This document shows, in pieces, positions 1 to 5,212 of a stretch of 7,784 nucleotides of DNA (position 1 is the first letter of the stretch; every line of letters starts with the position of its first letter). Under the pieces are notes generated by a model, which worked only from the letters and a program-made list of their open reading frames with translations, was not told where the DNA came from and did no database searches. The stretch spans positions 1-7,784 of the forward strand of contig CAZJFE010000030.1 in NCBI GenBank assembly GCA_964545345.1, in the 5' to 3' direction. The stretch is from JAUSKF01 sp964545345 (GTDB lineage Bacteria > Patescibacteriota > Minisyncoccia > UBA6257 > WO2-44-18). The translations under genes were made by a program, and so were the position numbers.

Positions 1-164
1 TCAAACTTCGAGATCGGATACTCCTCCGGCTGATTAATCCACCAGACCCACCAACTCACCGGAGCGCTGAATATTAGCACCGTGGTCGTAACGCCGATAA
101 CCGCTCGCCAAGGCATCTTGAACTTTGAAACCGGCGACGGATCGGGACTCTGCTCATCACCCAT
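1..164 (-). CDS. WWINQPE-motif membrane protein, paralogue 1 (3' end cut by window edge)
   Basis: Only the first 54 codons are inside the window. They encode a polar N-terminus (MGDEQSPDPSPVSKFK), one hydrophobic segment at about residues 19-43, and the motif VWWINQPEEY just after it. The same arrangement and motif (VWWINQPEQY) occur in the neighbouring gene at 460-1038, and the DNA is nearly identical across the motif (27-50 against 886-909), so the two are tandem paralogues. By the positive-inside tendency the short N-terminus is probably cytoplasmic and the missing C-terminal part outside. The ATG start is well supported by two overlapping AGGAGG sites (169-174 and 172-177), spaced 4 and 7 bases from it. 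The ribosome binding site can pair with sequence near the terminator of the upstream gene. I do not recognise the family and propose no function. Being a gene is likely; the full length is unknown. Confidence 0.8.
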   Translation of the reverse strand, partial: MGDEQSPDPSPVSKFKMPWRAVIGVTTTVLIFSAPVSWWVWWINQPEEYPISKF

Positions 165-167
165 TAA

Positions 168-436
168 GCCTCCTCCTTCTCTGTAAAGCTCTATCGCGAC
201 ACAGCAAATTTTATTCTTAGAGCGAGGCGCCCGGATTGGAGATAGATATCTATTCTCCAATCCGGGCAACAAAGCTATCAGATAAAATTCGCGTGTCCCG
301 TGAGCGGGTTGCGGGAAAAATTCCCGGTTAACTGTGTCGTTCGTCGTTGCTGTAGGGTATACAGCTGCCTCCTCACTCCTTGTTCCCGGTAATTTCTCCT
401 CACAACGCGAAGAGAGTTTACAGAGAAAGAGGAGGC
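168..436. repeat. Long-range imperfect inverted repeat (arms 168-198 and 406-436) with a third complementary segment at 363-374
   Basis: The arm at 168-198 and the reverse complement of 406-436 match over about 31 bases with a few mismatches and one-base gaps. Both share GCCTCCTC, then CTCTGTAAA, and end in TCGCG. A shorter perfect 12-base inverted repeat (AGCTGCCTCCTC at 363-374, GAGGAGGCAGCT at 429-440) uses the same right arm. In a minus-strand transcript the right arm could pair with itself (the terminator hairpin), with 363-374, or with the ribosome binding site of the gene at 1-164. The pairings are read directly from sequence; any regulatory role is inference. Confidence 0.6.
229..267. 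repeat. Long near-perfect hairpin in the intergenic region
   Basis: GCCCGGATTGGAGA on the left arm is answered by TCTCCAATCCGGGC on the right. The centre, TAGATATCTA, is itself a palindrome, and the two halves differ by one bulged base. In either RNA strand this would be a very stable stem of roughly 14 to 17 pairs. It lacks a clear T-run on either side, so it is not a textbook intrinsic terminator. On the minus strand it sits between the gene at 460-1038 and the start of the gene at 1-164. It could be a processing or stability element, or a dyad for a DNA-binding protein. The rest of 165-420 holds smaller dyads (such as GGGAAAAATTCCC at 313-325) and no gene I can support. Confidence 0.7.
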
Positions 437-445
437 AGCTCCTCT
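420..445 (-). terminator. Probable intrinsic terminator after the 460-1038 gene
   Basis: On the minus strand, about 14 bases after the TAA stop, AGAGGAG-CTGC-CTCCTCT forms a 7 bp stem with a 4-base loop, followed by a pyrimidine-rich tail (TTCTCTGT). The tail is only moderately U-rich, so termination may be incomplete. Its 3' arm also takes part in the longer-range inverted repeats of this intergenic region. Confidence 0.5.
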
Positions 446-459
446 ATTCTTGGTTGGGG

Positions 460-1038
460 TTACCTGCTGGTCTGGTATTCGGCTTGCTTCACGTCTTGGG
501 ATCCCGGCGGGAGAACCCTGGCGGGATTGACTAGGTTGGCGGCCTTCTCTTTTTCTAGGTAATCATTCCAGATTTTCAAATCCGCATCAGTGGGCACCAG
601 TATTTCCGCGCTTTTCCCACGATGCCTTCCTCCGTCTAGACGCTCTCTGCAGGTCAACCCGATGCAATTGATATCTCCATTATCACAGTCCGTATCGGAA
701 AAGAGCACCGAGGTGAACATCTTCCCGTCATCTCTAATCTTGGTGGAAATCTTAATCAGTGGGACGGTGATCACTGTGACACCATCATCAACATGGCAAC
801 GAAAATCTATCGGGTCGGAAATGCCGTAGTAATCTCCGCGCACATCACTGTGCTGATCGCTAGCGCTCACCAGGTCATACTGCTCGGGCTGATTAATCCA
901 CCAAACCCAGCTGCCAACAATAGCAATGATGATTATTGGCGCAACGTAACTCGTCCAATCAAAATGCTTTATGGGAACGCTGGGCTGAACCGGAATGCCG
1001 ACGGCCTGCTCCTTACTGACGACGTCTTCTTGACCCAC
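460..1038 (-). CDS. WWINQPE-motif single-pass membrane protein, paralogue 2, function unknown
   Basis: A 192-residue protein with a polar N-terminus, one strong membrane segment at about residues 31-48 (YVAPIIIIAIVGSWVWW) and the motif WWINQPEQY directly after it, as in the paralogue at 1-164. The remaining 140 or so residues are soluble, rich in Asp, and probably outside the membrane. They contain four cysteines (C81, C118, C125, C130), the last three clustered, which could form disulfides or bind metal. The C-terminus is charged and helical-looking. The start is GTG: AGGAGG at 1045-1050 is 6 bases upstream and no better in-frame ATG is present. It has its own promoter at 1080-1108 and lies between two terminators, so it is probably monocistronic. 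I do not recognise the family; a surface or secreted anchored protein is a reasonable guess. Confidence 0.85.
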   Translation of the reverse strand: MGQEDVVSKEQAVGIPVQPSVPIKHFDWTSYVAPIIIIAIVGSWVWWINQPEQYDLVSASDQHSDVRGDYYGISDPIDFRCHVDDGVTVITVPLIKISTKIRDDGKMFTSVLFSDTDCDNGDINCIGLTCRERLDGGRHRGKSAEILVPTDADLKIWNDYLEKEKAANLVNPARVLPPGSQDVKQAEYQTSR

Positions 1039-1079
1039 GGCTGGCCTCCTTTTATAACGGGTGTTAAGAAACTGGTGAG

Positions 1080-1108
1080 ATTTTAATATAGAATACCTTG
1101 ATTGTCAA
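1080..1108 (-). promoter_or_regulatory. Near-consensus housekeeping promoter for the 460-1038 gene
   Basis: On the minus strand a perfect -35 box TTGACA (1103-1108) is separated by exactly 17 bases from TAAAAT (1080-1085), a five-of-six match to TATAAT. Transcription would begin near 1073, giving a leader of about 35 bases that contains the AGGAGG site. It lies just past the terminator of the previous gene. This is the clearest promoter in the window. Confidence 0.85.
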
Positions 1109-1129
1109 CCTCGCTGGGCGAGATCAATC

Positions 1130-1160
1130 AAAAAGCTCGATGAATTCATCGAGCTTTTTT
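1130..1160 (-). terminator. Perfect bidirectional intrinsic terminator overlapping a stop codon
   Basis: A run of A, then GCTCGATGAA and its exact complement TTCATCGAGC, then a run of T gives a 10 bp GC-containing stem flanked by A/T tracts, effective in both directions. On the minus strand it ends the gene at 1146-1517; the last codons and TGA stop of that gene are inside the stem. It separates this transcript from the promoter at 1080-1108. Confidence 0.9.
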
Positions 1161-1517
1161 AATTAGCTCCGCCCGCAACTCTTTCTTTCCTTCCGGCCTG
1201 ATAAACAATCTCGCCCAATCGTCGGGCTTCCATCCTTTCTGCGTCCAGTGGATCCAGTAGCCCAAGGCGCAGGGCTGGCCATACTTCGGGTTCAGCGGAT
1301 ACTTTTTCCAACCAATCCGGTAATTTGGCGTGATCTTTCCGTCAAACAGAATCGTCTTTCCGTCCTCATCAAAGATTTTCAATCTATCTCCTTTCTCCAG
1401 AAGCTCCACCGCTTCATCCCAAGATTTCTTCCCGTCCTTATAAAAAACCCAACAAACCCCCTCCGAACCGGTTTCATACCAATGCGCGATCACACCGCGA
1501 AAAACACGGCAACGCAT
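1146..1517 (-). CDS. Hypothetical 123-residue tryptophan-rich protein
   Basis: A small soluble protein with no signal peptide or membrane segment and a basic C-terminus. It is rich in aromatic residues: eight tryptophans, including a distinctive stretch GYWIHWTQKGWKPDDWARLF at about residues 86-105 followed by RPEGKKELRAEL. The middle (residues 42-75) looks like short beta strands. Three cysteines (3, 22, 83) are scattered. I do not recognise a named family; the W/D-rich motif looks conserved rather than random. The ATG has no clear Shine-Dalgarno; a TATATT box lies about 25 bases upstream without a good -35. The gene starts 42 bases after tRNA-Arg and may be co-transcribed with it. Its stop codon is in a strong terminator, which supports it being a real, terminal gene. 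Confidence 0.75.
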   Translation of the reverse strand: MRCRVFRGVIAHWYETGSEGVCWVFYKDGKKSWDEAVELLEKGDRLKIFDEDGKTILFDGKITPNYRIGWKKYPLNPKYGQPCALGYWIHWTQKGWKPDDWARLFIRPEGKKELRAELIKKAR

Positions 1518-1559
1518 ATGCTACTCGCTTAAAGATCTAAGACCAATATACCACCCCTG

Positions 1560-1631
1560 TGCGCTCGGCAGGAATCGAACCTGCACCGCCTCCTTCGGAG
1601 GGAGGCATTCTATCCATTGAACTACGAGCGC
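1560..1631 (-). tRNA. tRNA-Arg (anticodon CCG)
   Basis: A complete 72-base cloverleaf reads on the minus strand. The acceptor stem GCGCTCG/CGAGCGC has discriminator A. The D stem is GTTC/GAAT with one G-T pair. The anticodon stem CCTCC/GGAGG encloses loop CTCCGAA, giving anticodon CCG for the CGG arginine codon. The T arm is GCAGG-TTCGATT-CCTGC. No CCA is encoded, so a CCA-adding enzyme is needed. Its first 10 bases overlap the end of the upstream coding region. Confidence 0.95.
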
Positions 1632-3046
1632 TCGTTCGCCTTAGTTAATCCCATCACCAGCCCAATCGTCAACCAGAGTATCAATCGGCCCGGCTGTAGA
1701 GTCCACAAGAAATGGTCAAACAGACCAAGCAGTAATAATGCTAAAAGCATTATTGTTGGAATTACTAATAACGAATTACTAATTTCTAATTGGGAATTGG
1801 AATTTAAGACTTTTTTAGAAATTAGAAATTTGAAATTAGAAATTAAGATACCACACAGAAAGACGAGCCACGCCAATAGGCCGGCTACGCCAACCTCCGA
1901 TGCTATCAAAAGATATAGATTGTGGATCGGCTGCCATTGCCAGACCTGATTCATTCCAGCGCGTTTATAAACTTCGTTCTTTACCGAATATAAAACCTGG
2001 TTTCCAATACCCACTCCCAAAAAGTTATTTTGAATAATGTTCAGCGCCAATTGGTTATAAGATAACCGCTGGGTGACCGCCGGCTCACTCGGGCTGACCT
2101 GAGCGCGTGGCAAAATAAAATCTTTGAAGCCGGTAAATAAAATAACGACAATGGCGAAAAGTAAAATGGATAACCTGACTGCTTGAATCCAGTTAATGCG
2201 AGACAATAACGAATAACTAATAATAGTCAGGCTGGCCGCTGTGGCGACTACCCAGGCAGCACGCGAAAAAGCGAAAGTTAATCCGAGAACGATCACGAAA
2301 ATTCCCGTCCCAAGCAGTGCGTCGCTGGCTAAAGTCCGGAAACCGCTGAAAAATTTCCATTCTGACGGCCGCCTCAGCCAAAAATGATACATCGCCAACA
2401 GACCAATGATCAAAAAAGCGGCCAAAACATTGGGGTGCGGAAGAGTTCCGTAAGCGCGTAATACTTTTCCTCCTTCAGCGATGATTTTCGCCGCTCCACC
2501 GATATTTGGGCCGATCAGTGGCTCACCCAACCGTCCTAGTCCCAAACCGGCTTGCTGAACGAATTGGCCAATCCCAATTAGTGACTGAACTACCGCCGAA
2601 CCAGCCAACACCGCCAAGATATTTTCAAACTTTACCAACCCTAGCCGCAGCATCTTCGCGACAGCCAACGCCGTGACCGCTAATAAAATGAGGCGAATAA
2701 AATTATAGATAGCGACTGGTTTGGAGAAAGCAGTCAACACGGAAAACCCGGCCAGCGCCAAAAACACAGCCAATGATTTCGTTATTCCACCATTCCCGCC
2801 TAAGGCGGGCAGGCGCGCTTGTCCGCCTCCGGCGGAAATTAGACCATAAGGAGTGGCCTTAAATTCCCGAAAGAAACCCGCTAAAAATCCTAGCATCAGA
2901 ACATCGCTCAGATAAATAAAAATCGCTTCGTATTCATCAAAGCCGGTCGTGAACTGTCGCAATAAAATCCTCGTCCCAAATGGAATGGAGAAAAGAAAAA
3001 TGTAAAAAGCGGTTTTAGGAGAACTCAATTGTAATTTCTGCCACAT
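1622..3046 (-). CDS. O-antigen ligase / Wzy polymerase-like membrane protein
   Basis: A 474-residue polytopic protein with about 10-12 hydrophobic segments. Features typical of the Wzy_C (O-antigen ligase/polymerase) superfamily are LPHPNVLAAFL (residues 202-212), FSRAAWV (260-266), a long loop (about 308-372) ending in PIHNLYLLIASEVGVAGL (373-390), and FDHFLWTLQPGRLILW near the C-terminus. Such enzymes join or polymerise lipid-linked sugar chains on the outer face of the cytoplasmic membrane. The substrate here is unknown; in organisms without LPS it may be a surface polysaccharide or glycoprotein. Two stretches look like repeat insertions kept in frame: residues 71-84 and about 402-429, both in loops. 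The ATG overlaps the previous gene by 32 bp and lacks a Shine-Dalgarno, suggesting coupling. The TAG stop lies inside tRNA-Arg. Confidence 0.85.
   Translation of the reverse strand: MWQKLQLSSPKTAFYIFLFSIPFGTRILLRQFTTGFDEYEAIFIYLSDVLMLGFLAGFFREFKATPYGLISAGGGQARLPALGGNGGITKSLAVFLALAGFSVLTAFSKPVAIYNFIRLILLAVTALAVAKMLRLGLVKFENILAVLAGSAVVQSLIGIGQFVQQAGLGLGRLGEPLIGPNIGGAAKIIAEGGKVLRAYGTLPHPNVLAAFLIIGLLAMYHFWLRRPSEWKFFSGFRTLASDALLGTGIFVIVLGLTFAFSRAAWVVATAASLTIISYSLLSRINWIQAVRLSILLFAIVVILFTGFKDFILPRAQVSPSEPAVTQRLSYNQLALNIIQNNFLGVGIGNQVLYSVKNEVYKRAGMNQVWQWQPIHNLYLLIASEVGVAGLLAWLVFLCGILISNFKFLISKKVLNSNSQLEISNSLLVIPTIMLLALLLLGLFDHFLWTLQPGRLILWLTIGLVMGLTKANERS
1760..1847. repeat. AT-rich repeat inserted in frame in the ligase-like gene
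   Basis: This stretch is made of short reiterated units related to AATTTCTAATT and TTAGTAATTCGTTATT in both orientations, so it can fold on itself. Its base composition is far more AT-rich than the rest of the gene. It encodes an Asn/Ser/Lys-rich loop (ISNFKFLISKKVLNSNSQLE and the following residues, about 402-429) between two membrane segments. A related 18-base stretch occurs at 2205-2222. That it is a dispersed genomic repeat is inference. Confidence 0.6.
2795..2836. repeat. 42 bp double-palindrome (REP-like) repeat inserted in frame
   Basis: Two short GC-rich hairpins, CCCGCC-TAA-GGCGGG (2795-2809) and TCCGCC-TCC-GGCGGA (2822-2836), are joined by a 12-base spacer. The unit is 42 bases, exactly 14 codons, and adds SAGGGQARLPALGG (residues 71-84) to the ligase-like protein in a loop between membrane segments, with no stop or frameshift. 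This layout resembles bacterial repetitive extragenic palindromes and, from memory, paired hairpins common in Patescibacteria genomes; copy number cannot be judged here. Confidence 0.75.
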
Positions 3047-3536
3047 CGCTCGGGTCGCCGGCGAAATGAGTGCGGGATTTTACATGACTGAAAGAGGTTT
3101 TGATTTTATGAGCCAGCTTGTTGGCCATCTCATTCTCCGTGGTCGTAATTTCCCAATTTCCATTTTCCAACTTTTTGCTCTCTATCAACCGATGCATCGG
3201 ATCCTGATCGTGAGCGCGACGCCCGAAACCTTCAACTAGCTCACCCAAGGAACCTTCCGAACCCGCCGGTAGATTTTTAACAGTAATTCGTCCTTCGTAT
3301 TGATGATTTTTAATCATCTCGCAAGCCGGACAGAGCGCGAATTTCACCGGAACGTCTTTTTTGTCGGAAGAAATGCTGGCAGTTTCCGCTTTATTAAACT
3401 CCTCCATTCCATGCCGCCAGGATTTCTTATGATAAGCCGCGCCGCAACTCTTGCATAAAACTACACCGACAACAGCTTTGAATTCTTGCTGAGATTTCTT
3501 GGAAAGCGGCGCTTTAGGATTTCGGTAATTATTCAT
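3015..3536 (-). CDS. Two-CxxC zinc-ribbon protein, possibly BCAM0308-like
   Basis: A 173-residue soluble protein with a basic N-terminus and two cysteine pairs, CKSCGAAYH (C28, C31) and CPACEMIKN (C69, C72), spaced as in a zinc ribbon. After these come EGRITV, then a charged helical stretch, a segment WEITTTENEMANKLAHKIK (128-146), and a C-terminal strand ending in ITIEFS. This order (CxxCGA.Y, CPAC, G.I.., TTT..MA..L) resembles the poorly characterised BCAM0308 family, which looks related to the Zn-binding start of NMD3-type ribosome factors; this is recognition from memory, so moderate. The ATG sits in the end of an inverted-repeat element, with a candidate promoter inside that element. Its 3' end overlaps the ligase-like gene by 32 bp, so the two are probably translated together. 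A nucleic-acid or ribosome-associated role is possible but unproven. Confidence 0.75.
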   Translation of the reverse strand: MNNYRNPKAPLSKKSQQEFKAVVGVVLCKSCGAAYHKKSWRHGMEEFNKAETASISSDKKDVPVKFALCPACEMIKNHQYEGRITVKNLPAGSEGSLGELVEGFGRRAHDQDPMHRLIESKKLENGNWEITTTENEMANKLAHKIKTSFSHVKSRTHFAGDPSDVAEITIEFS

Positions 3537-3645
3537 CCCGTTAGAAATATTGACCAGACAGCGACTTTATTAAAAACATTATTTTCATGTATAAGAATTA
3601 TATACTAGTCCGTCTTACGCTGTTGAGTAGAATTTCTAACGGGAT
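3535..3645. repeat. 111 bp inverted-repeat (MITE-like) element filling an intergenic gap
   Basis: ATTTCTAACGGGAT occurs at 3632-3645 on the plus strand and at 3535-3548 on the minus strand, a perfect 14 bp terminal inverted repeat around an 83 bp AT-rich centre. Inside are further dyads: CAGCG near 3558 with CGCTG near 3618, and GTATA/TATAC at 3589-3605. The element runs exactly from the stop of the permease gene to the start codon of the zinc-ribbon gene and supplies most of that ATG. It encodes no transposase. Confidence 0.65.
3597..3626 (-). promoter_or_regulatory. Candidate promoter for the zinc-ribbon / ligase-like pair
   Basis: On the minus strand a perfect TATAAT (3597-3602) is preceded at 18 bases by TCAACA (3621-3626), a four-of-six match to TTGACA. 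It lies inside the inverted-repeat element and would drive the genes at 3015-3536 and 1622-3046. AT-rich DNA gives such matches by chance, so this is tentative. Confidence 0.4.
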
Positions 3646-4749
3646 TCATCTTGGTAGTACTTTGATTATCTCATGGATAATCGCAATGGAAAACAAAGCA
3701 ATTAGGATTATTGATAACAAATGGAATTTCAACTTTTTCATCTTCAGCCAAATCCAAATTATAAAAATACTCTCCAGGGCGATAAAGATGCCGCCGGTGA
3801 AACTAACCATCGGTAAAAATTCTCTTAATCCTCCGAAATAAAGCGCGATCGGGCCCAGCATCACAAGAGCGAAGCGGGACCAATAGGAAACCTTAAGATC
3901 GGTTTCCAAACTTTTATCCACATCATAGCCAATCGTCAGGTAAGAGCTAATCAACGCTAGGATACCCAGAATCCCCAATAACCAAGAAGCCCAGCTCGGT
4001 ATGCCAATCCGTAACCCGGTGACAGCGTCTTGAGTTACGATTGGAGAAATCGCGACAACGCTGACGGCGAAAAGCAAATAAACTAACGCCGGCACCGCCA
4101 CCCCCAAAACGATCGCTTTTTTCACCGGACCGCCCAAGCGCACTATGGCCGGAATGGCCGCTCGTCCGGAGAGAGCGAATAGAATTGGGCCGAAAGGAAG
4201 AAGAAAATTCCCCCAAACCGGGATAAAATCCTGCCGGGAGACCGCCCCTAAATTATCCAATCCAAACAGAAAAACTATTCCGAATATGGACAAGATTCCC
4301 ATAGTAATCGCCAGCTCGGCCTTAGCAATCCTCTTTAATCCCAACAAGACACCCGCCGAAGAAAGAAACCAGAAGATTACTATCTTCAGCTCGCTGGAAC
4401 CGGATCGGAATAAAAGATGAGCGAAACTTTCCGACAAAATAAGATAGATGGTCAAGACCAAAATGCCTTCAATGACGGTCATTAAGATAGCCGGAACAGT
4501 CGTCCAGCTTCCAAGATAAATCCTGGAATAGCCGACTAAGCGATGGTCTCCCGGAGTTTTCTCCACAACTTCCGCGTACATCAGATAGATAGCGATATAG
4601 GTCAAGGCGCCGATCGCCAAATATAAAAATCCAATGCTGATCCCGGAAAATTTAAATAAATACGGCAGAGAAAAAACTCCGGCGCCGATAATAGTGCCGG
4701 CCAAAACCCCGAAAGAAAGAAAAAAGCTCTTAATCCTCGTCGGTATCAT
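3646..4749 (-). CDS. Amino acid permease, aromatic amino acid (HAAAP/Trp-Tyr) type
   Basis: A 367-residue integral membrane protein with about 10-11 hydrophobic segments and short polar loops. The first segment carries GTIIGAGVFSLPY (residues 18-30), the glycine-rich unwound-helix motif of the APC superfamily and closest to the hydroxy/aromatic amino acid permease subfamily. These proteins import amino acids by proton symport at the cytoplasmic membrane. The protein is somewhat shorter than typical 400-residue members but looks complete, ending in a basic tail. The exact substrate cannot be told from sequence. The ATG overlaps the end of the MgtC-like gene by 20 bp and has no Shine-Dalgarno, which suggests translational coupling. 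An importer fits an organism that scavenges amino acids. It ends at TGA, directly followed by an inverted-repeat element. Confidence 0.85.
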   Translation of the reverse strand: MIPTRIKSFFLSFGVLAGTIIGAGVFSLPYLFKFSGISIGFLYLAIGALTYIAIYLMYAEVVEKTPGDHRLVGYSRIYLGSWTTVPAILMTVIEGILVLTIYLILSESFAHLLFRSGSSELKIVIFWFLSSAGVLLGLKRIAKAELAITMGILSIFGIVFLFGLDNLGAVSRQDFIPVWGNFLLPFGPILFALSGRAAIPAIVRLGGPVKKAIVLGVAVPALVYLLFAVSVVAISPIVTQDAVTGLRIGIPSWASWLLGILGILALISSYLTIGYDVDKSLETDLKVSYWSRFALVMLGPIALYFGGLREFLPMVSFTGGIFIALESIFIIWIWLKMKKLKFHLLSIILIALFSIAIIHEIIKVLPR

Positions 4750-5212
4750 GCGCGGCTAAACTTCCCATTCTTTTAATCAGTTTGCGCTCTATAAACCAAA
4801 GGAAAACCAATATGAAAATTGTGGTGAAGGTGGCGAAAATGGCAATTGAATACAGTTTATAAGCGACAGCCATCCCAATCCCGGCGGAAACCCAAAGACC
4901 GGCCGCGGTAGTCAGACCACGCACCTTATTGTTGGAAGATAAAATAGAACCGGCGCCGATGAATCCGATACCGACTACTACTTGTGAAGCAATGCGGGAC
5001 GGGTCGTAGCTGGACCCAAGGAAGCTCTCAAAAGCCAGCTGGGAGATAATACTGAAAATTGCCGCCCCGGAAGAAACTAGAGCAAATGTCCGCATACCGG
5101 CGGTCTTACGAGCTAACTCCCGCTCTATACCGATCAAGGCGCCCAAAACAGTGGCCAGGGCGATCTGCCCGAAAATCTCTAAGTGAAGAGGGCTAAAAAA
5201 TTCCGCAATCAT
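4730..5212 (-). CDS. MgtC/SapB family membrane protein
   Basis: A 160-residue protein with four to five membrane segments and the family's signature blocks: GALIGIERE (24-32), KTAGMRTFALVSSGAA (36-51), DPSRIASQVVVGIGFIGAG (70-88), and VRGLTTAAGLWVSAGIGMA (97-115). The short, acidic C-terminal tail (ending HDTDED) lacks the ACT-like domain of long MgtC proteins, so it is of the short type. MgtC proteins are linked to magnesium-limited growth and to control of ATP synthase or phosphate uptake in some bacteria; the role in this lineage is unknown. Its ATG overlaps the TGA of the upstream gene in an ATGA junction, a strong sign of coupled translation, and its own 3' end overlaps the permease start. 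Start and length fit the family well. Confidence 0.9.
   Translation of the reverse strand: MIAEFFSPLHLEIFGQIALATVLGALIGIERELARKTAGMRTFALVSSGAAIFSIISQLAFESFLGSSYDPSRIASQVVVGIGFIGAGSILSSNNKVRGLTTAAGLWVSAGIGMAVAYKLYSIAIFATFTTIFILVFLWFIERKLIKRMGSLAAHDTDED

Noticed and set aside
229..267. Hairpin as a rho-independent terminator
   Set aside because: No T-run follows on either strand; a better terminator candidate is at 420-445.
289..405. Minus-strand frame of about 40 codons beginning GTGAGGAGAAAT in the intergenic region
   Set aside because: GTG start without a Shine-Dalgarno, Arg/Gln/Thr-rich product with no recognisable features, and it covers the structured segments better explained as RNA or DNA structure.
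334..562. Two plus-strand reading frames over the intergenic region and the end of the 460-1038 gene
   Set aside because: They lie opposite a supported gene or in hairpin-rich DNA, have no convincing start and ribosome site, and their products look like random translation.
793..1086. Plus-strand 97-codon frame opposite the 460-1038 gene
   Set aside because: The minus-strand gene has a paralogue, a strong ribosome binding site and a promoter; this frame has none of these and is a shadow.
1758..1847. CRISPR array
   Set aside because: The AT-rich units are short, irregular, in both orientations and without unique spacers of constant length, and they are translated within a gene.
3947..4216. 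Minus-strand 89-codon frame in another frame inside the permease gene
   Set aside because: It is fully inside a gene with a clear family motif and encodes a Ser/Arg/Gly-rich random-looking product.
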